Shown here: in pieces, positions 9,601 to 17,851 of the stretch
How positions within the stretch are numbered: position 1 is the stretch's first letter
How the letters are laid out: each line of letters starts with the position of its first letter
NCBI RefSeq assembly: GCF_001633105.1
Contig: NZ_LUKZ01000014.1
Location: forward strand, 28,420-92,419
DNA length: 64,000 bases
Direction: 5' to 3'
Source of the DNA: Acidovorax sp. GW101-3H11
Lineage (GTDB): Bacteria; Pseudomonadota; Gammaproteobacteria; Burkholderiales; Burkholderiaceae_C
Notes under the pieces: model-generated
Told to the model about the DNA's origin: nothing
What the model saw: only the letters and a program-made list of their open reading frames with translations
The model's database searches: none
Translations under genes and position numbers: made by a program

Positions 9601-10483
9601 GGCGGTCGGCCATGCGCACACCGCTGGCTTGCACGGTGCCGGTCAGCTTCACGGCCATGCGCGGGTGCTGTTCAAAGGCCACTTTCACATCCGCGTCCAG
9701 CGTGGCGCCCAGCACCTTGACGGGCAGATTGGCGGGCAGATAGCCCAGGTAGGGTGCAAGGTTCAGCCCGTCCAGCCGGATTTGTGCATCGGCCTGGCCG
9801 GTCTGTGCAAACGGTGTGCCCTGGGCGGACGAGTCAAACCGGCTGCCATCGAGCGCAAACGCCAGGTGGGGCTCCACCTTCACTTCGCGCTGCGAGGGCA
9901 GGGTGCTGATGAAAGGCACCTTGAGGGCCAGGTCGCGCACCGTGTGGGTGGCGCCCACGCTGTTGTCAATGAAGTCGATGCTGCCGCCCGTGAGCGCCAG
10001 GTTGTACAGCGCCAGGCGCGCAGGGCCTTGGTCGGGCTCCGGTTCGCTTTGGGGCGCGGTGACCTTGGCGATGATGTCGTCCACGTCGTAGCGGCCGTCG
10101 CCCAGGTGGGTGATGCGCAGCACGGGGTTGTCGATGGTGAAGGCGTCCACCACAGGTGCCAGGCGCAGCAGCGACTGCAGCTCGCCATCGGCGTAGATGC
10201 GGCCAATGGTCAGCTGCGGGGGCGCGCCGTTGGCGCCCGCCACGGCCACGTCACGCAGGGCAAATTCCAGGCTCCAGGGCTGGAAGTCGATGCCGCCCAC
10301 GGTCACGGTGCGACCCAGTTGCTCGGACGCGATGCGCTCCAGCGGGCCCTTGAGCAGCGGCGGGACGGCCAGCCAGGTGAGCAGCCACAAACCGATCAAA
10401 CCCGCCAGCGCGCGGACGGCGGGGCGGAACCAGCGGTGCTGGCGCAGGGTGGCGAAAGAGATGGAGCGCAGGGAGATCGGCAT
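6653..10483 (-). CDS. DUF748 (AsmA-like) envelope protein, very large
   Basis: 1276 residues from the ATG at 10481-10483; a TTG four codons upstream is possible. One membrane anchor lies near residues 20-45 (VRALAGLIGLWLLTWLAV), and the rest is probably periplasmic. The DUF748 signature follows (ERIASEQLGRTVTVGGIDFQPWSLEF). Long beta-rich AsmA-like repeats are interrupted by Ala/Pro/Ser-rich linkers near residues 345-390 and 830-880. A C-terminal region around 1120-1270 resembles an OmpA-like fold (LKITVTGTASLADEREGLQRE). Relatives in the AsmA clan are thought to bridge the two membranes and move phospholipid; that role here is inference. No operon partner is apparent. Confidence 0.75.
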   Translation of the reverse strand: MPISLRSISFATLRQHRWFRPAVRALAGLIGLWLLTWLAVPPLLKGPLERIASEQLGRTVTVGGIDFQPWSLEFALRDVAVAGANGAPPQLTIGRIYADGELQSLLRLAPVVDAFTIDNPVLRITHLGDGRYDVDDIIAKVTAPQSEPEPDQGPARLALYNLALTGGSIDFIDNSVGATHTVRDLALKVPFISTLPSQREVKVEPHLAFALDGSRFDSSAQGTPFAQTGQADAQIRLDGLNLAPYLGYLPANLPVKVLGATLDADVKVAFEQHPRMAVKLTGTVQASGVRMADRQGADLLSYERLKIDMADVRPLEQVVRLQHVELTAPVVTATRDAAGLINLAQLAAPAPQPTAAKGKATAPAAPASSAEPASSSPPASASAAPASASQAKAKTQAAPAWAVEVATAAVRGGTLRWTDATTRPAAALQATEFALEAADIALPFAKDNAKPVTFKGGLNLQGSTLSFTGEATDQKAQVNTTLNALALQLAAPYLAQSLEPTVTGQLTGDVGVLWQAPTAAAAQAGATGVTVKAGPLALEQLAVKQGKTTLASLGKLEIAGAEVPLDARTATLERLAISQPQLAVERGADGRWMFERWLKTPPTAQGSATTTADAAPASNTAPWKLRVADFSLQGGTISLADNAQPRPVALDVTALGITARNLASDGSKPEALTLTARAAAPGKGGNKATPGKIDYQGTLALQPLAAQGQLEATRLPLHALDGYLASQLSVELLRANVGYRGQVALAQSDKGVSLRLAGDAVVEDLQANSTAAFTPKTEAQVGEELLAWKSLNLRGLAVAIAPAAAPRVEVKETSLVDFFARVTVNEVGRINLSDIAKTPEEARAANAASASANTPPASTAAAPTATAAAPAASAPAAVAQANPLAPVVLFGPVSLVNGRVAFSDFFIKPNYAANLSELTGKLSAFSSQAPGGDPVLADLELRGRAEGSASLEITGKLNPLAQPLALDITGKVRDLELPPLTPYAVKYTGHGIERGKLSVDVNYKVLPSGQLTASNRLVLHQLTFGEAVEGAPNSLPVKLAVALLADRQGVIDLDLPISGSLNDPQFRIGPVIFKIIVNLIGKALTSPFSLLASAFGGGDEMSHVPFAPGSATLTPEAQQNLDKVAKALADRPTLKITVTGTASLADEREGLQRESLQQRVLAEKRRANPGDTAPVSAAEYPALLKEVYRRADMPKPRNLVGLAKELTVPEMEALLLANQAATEAMAAELATQRGEAIRAYLVAQKLPVERLFVAAPKAGKQPEKWTPRADLSLATQ

Positions 10484-10658
10484 GGCGGCAGGCAAGGAGT
10501 GGGCGCTGCGCCCCGGGGAGGGCTGGCGAAAAACCAGAGGGGTCGCGCGCGAGCCGCTATTGTCCCCGTTGTGCGTCAGCCGGGGTAAGCCATTGCAACA
10601 GGTGGGGGGCTGTGGTTCAAGATTGTTGACAGTGGGGTGCGGCAGCTTTGCGCTGCGC

Positions 10659-11411
10659 TCACGGGGCGAAGCCCAGCACCACCCTGCGGGTGGTCGCGCT
10701 TTTCTTTTCGATTTTCGTCACCACGATGCCGCCAATCTCCGACGTGTTGGCCACATGCGTGCCGCCACAGGGCTGCAGGTCGATCAGCGGCGCGTCGCCC
10801 TCCCCGCCGATGCGGATGGTGCGGATGCGCCCCGTGCCACGCGGTGGCTGCACGCTCATGCTTTTGACCAGCGCGGGGTTGGCGTCCAGTTCTTCATCGC
10901 TGATCGAGGCCACGGTGAGCGGATGCGCAGCGGCCACAAGGGTGGCGATGGCGGCCGTGAGCTGCTCCTTGTCCAGCGGGTCGGTCATCGCAAAGTCCAG
11001 CCGCGCGTAGTCGGGTGTGATGGAGCAGCCGTTGACCAGCTGCGGCACCACATGGCACAGCAGGTGGCTGGTGGTGTGCAGCCGCATCATGCGGTGGCGG
11101 CGCTCCCAGTCAATGCGGGCGGTGACGGCCGCACCGGGTGTGAGCTGCGCCACGCGGTCTTCTTGCCCGGGGGCGGGGATGTGCACGATGTCGCTGGTGG
11201 GGTTGCCGTCGGCGTCCTTGCCCTTGCGGGTGTCGGCAATGGTGATCGTGGTGCCGTCTGCCAGCACCAGCACACCGCTGTCACCGGCCTGGCCGCCGCC
11301 CAGGGGGTAGAACACGGTCTGGTCCAGCACGATGCCGGCATCGGAGGTGGCGGTGATGTGGGCGCTGCATTCGCGCAGGTAGGCGTCTTGGCGGAAGAGG
11401 TCGTGGGTCAT
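10659..11411 (-). CDS. alaX: Alanyl-tRNA editing protein, AlaX type
   Basis: 250 residues from the ATG at 11409-11411; a longer upstream frame is unlikely because AlaX proteins start at this point. It is a free-standing homologue of the AlaRS editing domain that hydrolyses Ser- or Gly-tRNA(Ala). The zinc-binding and catalytic motifs are present: H112-TTS-H116, and C215-GGT-H219 in QPCGGTHV. It also has the N-terminal PLGGGQAGDSG loop shared with AlaRS. No other tRNA-related gene is nearby. Confidence 0.88.
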   Translation of the reverse strand: MTHDLFRQDAYLRECSAHITATSDAGIVLDQTVFYPLGGGQAGDSGVLVLADGTTITIADTRKGKDADGNPTSDIVHIPAPGQEDRVAQLTPGAAVTARIDWERRHRMMRLHTTSHLLCHVVPQLVNGCSITPDYARLDFAMTDPLDKEQLTAAIATLVAAAHPLTVASISDEELDANPALVKSMSVQPPRGTGRIRTIRIGGEGDAPLIDLQPCGGTHVANTSEIGGIVVTKIEKKSATTRRVVLGFAP

Positions 11412-11520
11412 GCGGTGATGGTAGCGGGATGGGCGGCAGCACGCGGGGCAGGGGCGGGCGCTATGCTGGGCTGCAGGGGTTCTGCCGCCCCATCCCACAC
11501 CACTCTGCCCACGGCTTGTT

Positions 11521-11889
11521 ATGGATACGCCTTTGCCTTCATCGCCGTTGTCGCCTTCTCCGGCACCGATCTCTCGCGCGGCCGTCTGGGTGTCGCGCAC
11601 GCTCGATGCGTTGCTGCTGGGCCTGTGCGCGCTGCTGGTGGTGCTGTCGCACTACAGCTTCATGCTGTATTGCGAGAACTTTGGCTGCCTGGGCAAAGGG
11701 CTGCTGTGGATGCTGTGGATGCCGTGGGCCGTGTTGGCCACCGTGGGCTGGTTGGTGGCGCTGGTGGTGCGCGCCTGGCAGCGCCGCCGTGGGCTGGGTA
11801 CGCGGGCCAGCGGGCTGGCGTTTGCACTGGTGTCGGTGATGGGCGCAGGGCACCTTCTGTTCTGGCTGGTTACCACGGTGCTTCGGTAG
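11521..11889 (+). CDS. Small membrane protein of unknown function
   Basis: 122 residues with three predicted membrane segments, about residues 28-47, 60-84 and 98-120. The N-terminus is Pro/Ser-rich. Two cysteines occur in the first loop (YCENFGC). No family is recognised. It precedes the creatininase-family gene by 48 bases on the same strand, so they may be cotranscribed. Confidence 0.55.
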   Translation: MDTPLPSSPLSPSPAPISRAAVWVSRTLDALLLGLCALLVVLSHYSFMLYCENFGCLGKGLLWMLWMPWAVLATVGWLVALVVRAWQRRRGLGTRASGLAFALVSVMGAGHLLFWLVTTVLR

Positions 11890-11937
11890 CCAGCCTGCGG
11901 CGTAGGCGGCCGCTGCCGCTGCGACTACCATCACGCC

Positions 11938-12801
11938 ATGACCGCCGCCCTTGCGCCCCCACCCGCCCGCCCCACCTTGCCCTCGCGTTTCTGGGCCGAC
12001 CTGTCCACCCGCGACTTTGCCGCGCTGCAAAGCGCGGGCCAGGCCGACCAGGTGGTGGCCGTGTTGCCCGTGGCGGCCATCGAGCAGCATGGCCCGCACC
12101 TGCCGCTCTCGGTGGATGCGACGCTGCTGCAGGGCGTGATTGACGCCACGCTGCCCCAACTGCCCGCCGACCTGCCCGTACTCTTTTTGCCCCCGCAGAA
12201 CGTGGGCCTGAGCCCGGAGCACATCCGCTTCCCCGGCACGCTCACGCTGTCACCCGCCACGGTGATCGCGCTGTGGACCGAGATCGGCGAATGTGTGGCC
12301 CGCGCGGGCGTCAAGAAACTGCTGCTGTTCAACGGCCATGGCGGCCAGGTGAGTGTGATGGACATCGTGGCGCGCGAGCTGCGCACGCGCTGCGACCTCA
12401 TCGTTTACAGCGCCAGCTGGTTCAGCCTGCCGCTGCCCGAGGCGGTGGCGGGGCAATTCAGCGCGCAGGAGCACCGCTTTGGCATCCACGCGGGCGAGAT
12501 CGAGACATCCATGATGCTGCACCTGGCGCCCGCCACGGTGCACATGGCGCATGCGCAGAACTTCCGCTCCACCTCGCAGGACCGGTCTGAGCGCTACGCC
12601 ATCCTGGGCAATGGCAAAACCGCCAAACTGGGCTGGCAGATGCAGGACTACCACCCGGCAGGCGCCGTGGGCGATGCCGCCGCCGCCACGGCCGACAAGG
12701 GGCAGGCGGTGGTGCAGGCCGCTGCGCAGCAACTGGTGGCGCTGCTGCAGGAGCTGCAGGCGCTGCCGCTCAGCACCTTGCGCGAACATCCCCTGCGCTG
12801 A
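11938..12801 (+). CDS. Creatininase-family amidohydrolase
   Basis: 287 residues. Metal-binding motifs of the creatininase family are visible: E49 and H51 in AAIEQHGPHLPLS with D60, the NGHGGQ loop near residue 135, and H184-AGEIE. Family members are dinuclear-metal amide hydrolases with substrates including creatinine, formamidopyrimidines and mycofactocin peptides. The substrate cannot be told from the sequence, and no creatine pathway genes are near. The first 15 residues are Pro-rich, so the true start could be a little downstream. A hairpin just after the stop is a probable terminator. Confidence 0.82.
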   Translation: MTAALAPPPARPTLPSRFWADLSTRDFAALQSAGQADQVVAVLPVAAIEQHGPHLPLSVDATLLQGVIDATLPQLPADLPVLFLPPQNVGLSPEHIRFPGTLTLSPATVIALWTEIGECVARAGVKKLLLFNGHGGQVSVMDIVARELRTRCDLIVYSASWFSLPLPEAVAGQFSAQEHRFGIHAGEIETSMMLHLAPATVHMAHAQNFRSTSQDRSERYAILGNGKTAKLGWQMQDYHPAGAVGDAAAATADKGQAVVQAAAQQLVALLQELQALPLSTLREHPLR

Positions 12802-12807
12802 GCGGAT

Positions 12808-12825
12808 CGCCCCTGACAAGGGGCG
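12808..12825 (+). terminator. Hairpin between convergent genes
   Basis: CGCCCCT, a GACA loop and AGGGGCG form a perfect 7-bp stem just after the creatininase stop codon, in the 48-base gap before a convergent gene. There is no clear T-run, so it is a weak candidate and could serve both strands. Confidence 0.4.
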
Positions 12826-12849
12826 GGGCCGCAGGCCAGTCAGCCGCAG

Positions 12850-13374
12850 TCAGTCGTAGTAGAAGCTCCACCGTACCCGGCGGATCGTCCCGGTAGCGAC
12901 GTGCACCAGAAATTGCACGCAGTTTTCCTTCTCGCAGTACGACAGCCCCTGGACCCCGTCCGGCCCCGGGCCCTCCATCGTGGGGGCGCCCAACACCTGG
13001 CGCACCCGCGCGGCGGCCGTGCCCACGCGCAAATCATGGGGCACAGGCCACGATGCCTGAGTGATCTCCAGCCCCACCACCTGCCGGTTGCGCAGCGACA
13101 TGGACAGGCCCGGGTACTCCACCGCCTGCAGGGTGATCTTGCCGCTGCCATCGGAGCGCTCCATCGTCTGGGGCCTGGATGCCTTGGCAACGCGCCCGGC
13201 CGGGCACTGCTGCGGGGCGGGGCGGGCGCCGACGCAGCCCGCCAGCACCGCGTCCATGCCTTTCCAAAGGAGGTTCTGCGCAGCCTTGGACGGAGGCTCG
13301 TCCTGCGCGGGTGCAGGAGCGGGCATCCAGAGGACTGCCAGCAGGGCGAGAACGGGTGGGGTGGTGCAGCGCAT
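12850..13374 (-). CDS. Secreted hypothetical protein
   Basis: 174 residues. A signal peptide spans about residues 1-23 (MRCTTPPVLALLAVLWMPAPAPAQ). The mature part has four cysteines, two in SYCEKENC and two earlier near residues 47-57, which could form disulfides in the periplasm. A stretch LRVGTAAARVRQVLGAP resembles the short helix-turn of BamE/SmpA-like proteins, but the match is too short for a family call. The product ends with an aromatic FYYD. It is convergent with the creatininase gene and upstream of no obvious partner. Confidence 0.55.
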   Translation of the reverse strand: MRCTTPPVLALLAVLWMPAPAPAQDEPPSKAAQNLLWKGMDAVLAGCVGARPAPQQCPAGRVAKASRPQTMERSDGSGKITLQAVEYPGLSMSLRNRQVVGLEITQASWPVPHDLRVGTAAARVRQVLGAPTMEGPGPDGVQGLSYCEKENCVQFLVHVATGTIRRVRWSFYYD

Positions 13375-13491
13375 GGGGTGGCAGTGAGCGGCTCAAAACA
13401 CCCACCATAGCGCACGGTGGGGCCACGCTACCAGCCGCCACGGCACCGGCGGCGACCCGTTCAGGCGGTGGCTGCACAGTGAATGGCTAGT

Positions 13492-13549
13492 TTGCTATTA
13501 AAAACATAGCTATAAACGCTTATCCATAGCGCGGCAACGGCCAAAAAAG
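13492..13549 (-). repeat. Dispersed AT-rich repeat, copy 3
   Basis: Read on the minus strand it starts TTTTTTGGCCGTTGCCGCGC, passes TATGGATAAGCG and ends TTTATAGCTATGTTTTTAAT. It matches copy 1 closely in order and spacing. It lies in the 184-base gap between a secreted protein gene and a histidine-phosphatase gene, both on the minus strand. Nothing else is recognised in that gap. Confidence 0.7.
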
Positions 13550-13558
13550 CTCAAAACT

Positions 13559-14230
13559 TCAGGCGTGTGTCACCCAATTCGCATGCTCCACCTCGTTCAG
13601 GTGCGGCAGCGTGTTGAAGGTCTGCAGCATCAGCCGTTTGGGCGAGATGGAGAACTCGGTCACTGCGCTGTTGCGGATGCGCATGTTCAGCGCAATTGTC
13701 ACCTCGGGCGCGGTGCCCAGCACCTCGCCCACGGCGGTGGAGATGGGGCCGCCGCTGCTCACCAGCAACACGTTCTGGCCCGCGTGGTGGTGGCGCACAT
13801 GGTCGAGCGCGCTGCGCACACCGGCGGAAAACTCGTTCCAGCTGGGCATGCCCTGGGGGCTGATGACACCGGCCATCCATTGCGCCAGCGCGTCGCACAG
13901 GATGCGAAAGTGCGCGCGGTAGCGCTCGGGTGTGTCGGCGGGGCCCAGCGGCTGGGGGTGGATGGCGGCGATCAGCGCGTGGCTGTCGTATTCATTGAGG
14001 CCGGGCAGGCGCAAAGCCTCGGGGGCGGAGCCCAGGCCTTCCACGATGCCGCCCAACGTCTGCACATGGCGCTGCAGCGTGCCGGTGATCACGGCGTCAA
14101 AGCGCTGGCCGCGTTCGCGCCAGAACTGACCCAGCCGCACCGCCTGCTGGTGGCCGACGGGGCTGAGCTGGTCGTAGTTTTCTGCGCCAAACGAGGCCTG
14201 GCCATGGCGCACGAGGTAGAGGGTTCCCAT
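13559..14230 (-). CDS. Histidine-phosphatase-superfamily protein, second His replaced
   Basis: 223 residues. The phosphoglycerate-mutase-like signature LVRHGQAS gives the nucleophile H9 with R8, and a Glu is seen at GLNE (E80). The C-terminal catalytic motif, normally SHGG, reads VSSGGPI with S159 in the place of the second histidine. Members with canonical motifs remove phosphate from small molecules or proteins through a phosphohistidine. The change may alter or reduce activity, although a SGG variant seems common in one subgroup. Substrate unknown. Confidence 0.75.
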   Translation of the reverse strand: MGTLYLVRHGQASFGAENYDQLSPVGHQQAVRLGQFWRERGQRFDAVITGTLQRHVQTLGGIVEGLGSAPEALRLPGLNEYDSHALIAAIHPQPLGPADTPERYRAHFRILCDALAQWMAGVISPQGMPSWNEFSAGVRSALDHVRHHHAGQNVLLVSSGGPISTAVGEVLGTAPEVTIALNMRIRNSAVTEFSISPKRLMLQTFNTLPHLNEVEHANWVTHA

Positions 14231-14338
14231 GCGCCGGATTGTGATGAACCCGGCGCAGCACGCTTGTCGCTAGTGCGACCGGTGCTATCAATTTGGGAGT
14301 TTTTGATGTTGCGCTGCAGCAGCGGAACGGTGTCCGGC

Positions 14339-16150
14339 TCAGAGCAGCGTCGTCAGCCACGCCGACAGTCCGCGCAGCACCAGCAGCCCCACCATCAGCC
14401 AGGCCAGCAGCGCACACAGGGCGCCGAACCCGATCACGATGGCGCGCCCCTGCCAGCCGCCATGTTTCCACCAGTGGCCCAGCAGCCCGGCGCTCCAGGG
14501 GCTGTTGTGCATTTGCATCTGGGGCAGGCGGTGGATGAAGTCGCGGCGCAGCAGTGCTTCGTCAAACAGGGCTTCGCCGTTGAGGCGCAGTGGCACCACC
14601 CCCAGGCCGATCAGCAGCTGCTGGCGCGTGCAGGTGACCTGGTGCGCCGGGGCCTGGTAGCGCTTGTTGCCCACCCGGGCCTGCACCTGCTGGCCATCGG
14701 TGCCGATGCGGATGGTTTCCAGCGCCTTCAGCCTGCGCCACAGAACCAGGGGCAGGATCATCGGCACCAGGGCCAGCACTGCCAGGCCATACGGCAGCCA
14801 CACCGGGCAGGCGGTGCCGGGGGCGCAGTCGTGCTGGTAGAACATGGGCCATATCCAGTACAGCAGGGCGCCCATGACCAAAAGCGCCAGGGCGCTGGTG
14901 GCCAGCAGCAGGCGCCGCCGCGTGCGGGTACTGCCAGGCAGCGCCTTGACCATGGTCACCCGGCCGGGCGGGATGGGGGTGGCGGCGCCTGCGAAAGCGG
15001 CGGCCGCAGCCTCTTTGGCTGCGGTGGTTGTCACGGGCGCAGGGCCCGTCTCGTCCTGCGGGCTGTCCTCGGGGTCGGCCCGCCATGCGGCGCCGCGCAG
15101 CTGCCGCAGCTCGCCCGCCTTCCAGGCCAGCCACAGGGCCACCAGCATCAGCACGGCCACGCTGCCCAGCAGCAGCGCGGGCATGCGCCGCGACCAGCTG
15201 GCCTGGTTGCGCGCCGTCGTCAGTTCAGCCTGGAAGGCCGCGTCACCAAACGGCCCCAGCACGCGGCCATGCAGGTCCAGCCTGCGCACCAGGAAGTTGC
15301 TCATGTCGGTGAGCAGCATGTGCTGCTGGAACAGCGCAATCGCGTTCGGGTCCTGCTTGGGGGCCAGGGGGATCACCCGCTCGGGCTGCAGCTGCGGGCC
15401 CATCATGAGCAGGTCGGCGTTCTGCATGTCCACGCTGGCCACCAGCACCCACAGCTGCCCGCGCGGGTCCTGTGCCATGGCAAACGGAAACGCGCGCCCG
15501 GGCCGCAGGTCGGGGTGGGCGATGGGGTGCTGCTGCCGCACGGTCTTGCCGTCCGGGCCGGTGCGCAGCTGCACGATCTGGTGGCGGTTGGTGTTGGCCA
15601 CCCACAGGGCGTCGCCCACCTGCAGGGTCTGGTTGGGGAAGCGCATGCCCTGCGCCTCGGTGCGCGCCAGCGTGTAGCGCGCGGTGATGGGGTCGCGCCG
15701 GTACACCAGCACGCGGTGCTCCGAGGCATCGGAGACGGTGATTTCCGACTCGTCCGCACTCACCCGCACCCAGCGGTAGCCCCGGCGGGTGTCCAGCCCC
15801 GCCAGCTCCACCGGCAGGCATTGGCGCTGCTGCAGGTCGCAGCGGACCACGCGGCTTTCGTCGTGCACCCAGGCCACCTGCTCTTGCGTGAACTGCAGGC
15901 TGGTGGGGCTGTCGGAAATCTTCAACTCGCGCAGGGGGATCTGCTGCAGCCGCTGGCCTGCGGCGTCGAACTGGTGGAGGGCGCCATGGCTTTCGAGCCA
16001 GAGCGTTTCTCCCTGCACGGCGGGCAGGCGGGGCCCGAAGAGGCCGGGGGCAGACAGCCCCCGGTAGATGAACGCGAGAATCAGCAGGCACTGCAACGCG
16101 ATGACTGCGCACAGGCCCCAGCGGTAGCCGGACGGTGCTTGGCTTGCCAT
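14339..16150 (-). CDS. Multi-pass membrane protein with periplasmic beta-propeller-like region
   Basis: 603 residues from the ATG at 16148-16150, which has GGGAG upstream. There is an N-terminal membrane segment (about residues 10-30). About 290 residues follow with repeating short beta motifs such as QLWVLVASVD and ALWVANTNRHQIVQL, reminiscent of NHL or similar propellers. Next are a hydrophobic segment near 325-345, an Ala/Pro linker, a pair of helices near 410-470 and a final helix near 565-590. No named family is recognised. It is monocistronic as far as spacing shows. Confidence 0.6.
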   Translation of the reverse strand: MASQAPSGYRWGLCAVIALQCLLILAFIYRGLSAPGLFGPRLPAVQGETLWLESHGALHQFDAAGQRLQQIPLRELKISDSPTSLQFTQEQVAWVHDESRVVRCDLQQRQCLPVELAGLDTRRGYRWVRVSADESEITVSDASEHRVLVYRRDPITARYTLARTEAQGMRFPNQTLQVGDALWVANTNRHQIVQLRTGPDGKTVRQQHPIAHPDLRPGRAFPFAMAQDPRGQLWVLVASVDMQNADLLMMGPQLQPERVIPLAPKQDPNAIALFQQHMLLTDMSNFLVRRLDLHGRVLGPFGDAAFQAELTTARNQASWSRRMPALLLGSVAVLMLVALWLAWKAGELRQLRGAAWRADPEDSPQDETGPAPVTTTAAKEAAAAAFAGAATPIPPGRVTMVKALPGSTRTRRRLLLATSALALLVMGALLYWIWPMFYQHDCAPGTACPVWLPYGLAVLALVPMILPLVLWRRLKALETIRIGTDGQQVQARVGNKRYQAPAHQVTCTRQQLLIGLGVVPLRLNGEALFDEALLRRDFIHRLPQMQMHNSPWSAGLLGHWWKHGGWQGRAIVIGFGALCALLAWLMVGLLVLRGLSAWLTTLL

Positions 16151-16221
16151 GGACACTCCCTCTCTTTTTATGTCACGCCACCGTGGTGGTGGCCGTGCGA
16201 GGGGCATTGTCCAGCAGACTG

Positions 16222-17208
16222 TCAGTGCTTGGCGAGCGTATTGGCAAACATCGGGGCATCCACGTTGCCGCCCGTCAACGCCAGGCCCACGTTCTGGCCC
16301 TGCAGGGCATCGCGCTCCTGCAGCGCCGCCGCCAGGGCCGCAGCGCCCGCACCCTCGGCCACGTTGTGGGTGTCGGTAAAGATGGCGCGCATGGCGGCGG
16401 CCACCTCATCGTCGCTCACCTGCACGATGTGGTCGATGTGCGGGGCCATCACGGCCAGCGCCTCGGCGTCGGCCACGCGGCAGGCCATGCCGTCGGCGAG
16501 CTGGGTGGTGACGGGTGCCTCCACCACATGGCCAGCGGCCAGCGAATCGGCATAGGTGGTAGCGTGGCTGCTGACCACGCCGACCACGCGCACGGGGTGC
16601 TGCAGCGCCAGCTTGGCGGCGATGGCCGAGCACGCGCCCGAGCCCTGTCCGATGGGCACGTACACCACATCCAGCTGCGGCACGGCGCGCAAAAACTCCC
16701 ACCAGTAGGTCGCCACGCCACGCAGCAGGCCGGGGTGGAAGCTGGGCACCATGTGCGCGCCGCGCTGGGCAGCCAATTGCATGGCGTGTTCGCGCGCTTC
16801 CTGAAAGTCGTCGCCATGTTCGATGAGCGTGACACCCAGGGCGCGCATGGCCGCGTTCTTCTCCAGCGAGTTGCCACGTGGCACGACGATGGTGCAGGCC
16901 ACGCCGTGGCGGCGCGCGGCCCAGCCCATGCTCTGGCCATGGTTGCCGCGTGTGGCGCTGATGACCTCTTGGGGCAGTGCGCCGCGTTGCGCAAGCTGGT
17001 CGAAGTAGGTCAGGCCGCCGCGAATCTTGAAGGCGCCCACGGGCGTGTGGTTCTCGTGCTTGAGCCAGCAGTCGGTGCCCAGGCGCTGGCTGAGCAGCGC
17101 CCAGCGGTACTGGGGCGTGGCGGCAAAGTCGCGGTAGACGACCTGGGCGGCGGCTTCGATGTCGGCCAGGGTGGGCAGCAGGGTGGTGGGGTCGAGGCGG
17201 GTGTTCAT
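16222..17208 (-). CDS. Threonine dehydratase-like PLP enzyme
   Basis: 328 residues, without the C-terminal regulatory domain of biosynthetic IlvA, so it is of the catabolic or serine-racemase-like type. The PLP lysine is K61 in HTPVGAFKIRGG, and the cofactor loops SATRGNHGQSMG and LTGGNVD are present. Such enzymes deaminate threonine or serine to a 2-oxo acid and ammonia. The ATG overlaps the stop of the upstream exporter gene by 4 bases (ATGA, 17205-17208), implying translational coupling. As the last gene of a long minus-strand block it may degrade an amino acid handled by the block. The substrate could also be a 3-hydroxyamino acid. Confidence 0.8.
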   Translation of the reverse strand: MNTRLDPTTLLPTLADIEAAAQVVYRDFAATPQYRWALLSQRLGTDCWLKHENHTPVGAFKIRGGLTYFDQLAQRGALPQEVISATRGNHGQSMGWAARRHGVACTIVVPRGNSLEKNAAMRALGVTLIEHGDDFQEAREHAMQLAAQRGAHMVPSFHPGLLRGVATYWWEFLRAVPQLDVVYVPIGQGSGACSAIAAKLALQHPVRVVGVVSSHATTYADSLAAGHVVEAPVTTQLADGMACRVADAEALAVMAPHIDHIVQVSDDEVAAAMRAIFTDTHNVAEGAGAAALAAALQERDALQGQNVGLALTGGNVDAPMFANTLAKH

Positions 17209-17846
17209 GCGGCGGCTTTCTTTTCGGTGAGGAGGCGCAGGGCGAGCAGGCCCAGCACGGTGCCCATGAAGTAGCGCTGGGCGCGCATCCATGCGGCGTT
17301 GCGGTTGAGGAACAGGGCCACGCGGGCGGCGCCCAGCACCAGCAGCGCGTTCACGGCGGCGCTGGTGCTGATCTGCACCGCGCCCAGCGTCAGGCTTTGT
17401 TGCAGCAGCTGGCCGCGCTCGGGGTGCAGAAACTGCGGGAAGAACGACAGGTAGAACATGGCCACCTTCGGGTTCAAGAGGTTGGTCATGAAGCCCATGA
17501 GGAACAGCGTGCGCGGGCTGTCGTGCGGCAGGTTGCGGGCCTCGAAGGGCGCGGCGCCACCGGGTTTGACGACCTGCCAGGCCATCCACAGCAGGTAAGC
17601 GGCCCCGGCGTAGCGGATGGCATCAAACGCCAGCGGCACGGCGGCCAGCAGCGCGGTGAGGCCCAGGGCCGCCGCCAGCAGGTGCACGACAAAACCCAGC
17701 ACCACGCCGGTCAGCGAGATGAGCCCTGCGCGCGGCCCTTGGGTGAGGCTGCGCGAGACGCAGTACACCATGTTGGGGCCGGGCGTGAGCACCAGCACCA
17801 GGGCGGCGAGGGCAAAGAGGAGCAGTTCTTGTGGTGAAAACAGCAT
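17205..17846 (-). CDS. LysE/RhtB-family amino-acid exporter (first of two)
   Basis: 213 residues with about six membrane segments. The family signature is at the N-terminus: LVLTPGPNMVYCVSRSLTQG. It also has the loop GFMTNLLNPKVAMFYLSFFPQF that marks RhtB-type members, which export homoserine, threonine or related amino acids. It is translationally coupled to the threonine-dehydratase-like gene and lies 5 bases downstream of a glyoxalase-like gene. A second LysE-type gene at 23887-24501 opens the same block. Confidence 0.85.
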   Translation of the reverse strand: MLFSPQELLLFALAALVLVLTPGPNMVYCVSRSLTQGPRAGLISLTGVVLGFVVHLLAAALGLTALLAAVPLAFDAIRYAGAAYLLWMAWQVVKPGGAAPFEARNLPHDSPRTLFLMGFMTNLLNPKVAMFYLSFFPQFLHPERGQLLQQSLTLGAVQISTSAAVNALLVLGAARVALFLNRNAAWMRAQRYFMGTVLGLLALRLLTEKKAAA

Positions 17847-17851
17847 GGTGT

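Noticed and set aside
14280-14310. Tenth copy of the AT-rich repeat
   Set aside because: Only GCTATCAATTTGGGAG resembles the right part of the element; too short to list as a feature.
13565-16555. 996-codon plus-strand frame across three minus-strand genes
   Set aside because: It spans parts of three unrelated genes in antisense and shows no domain.
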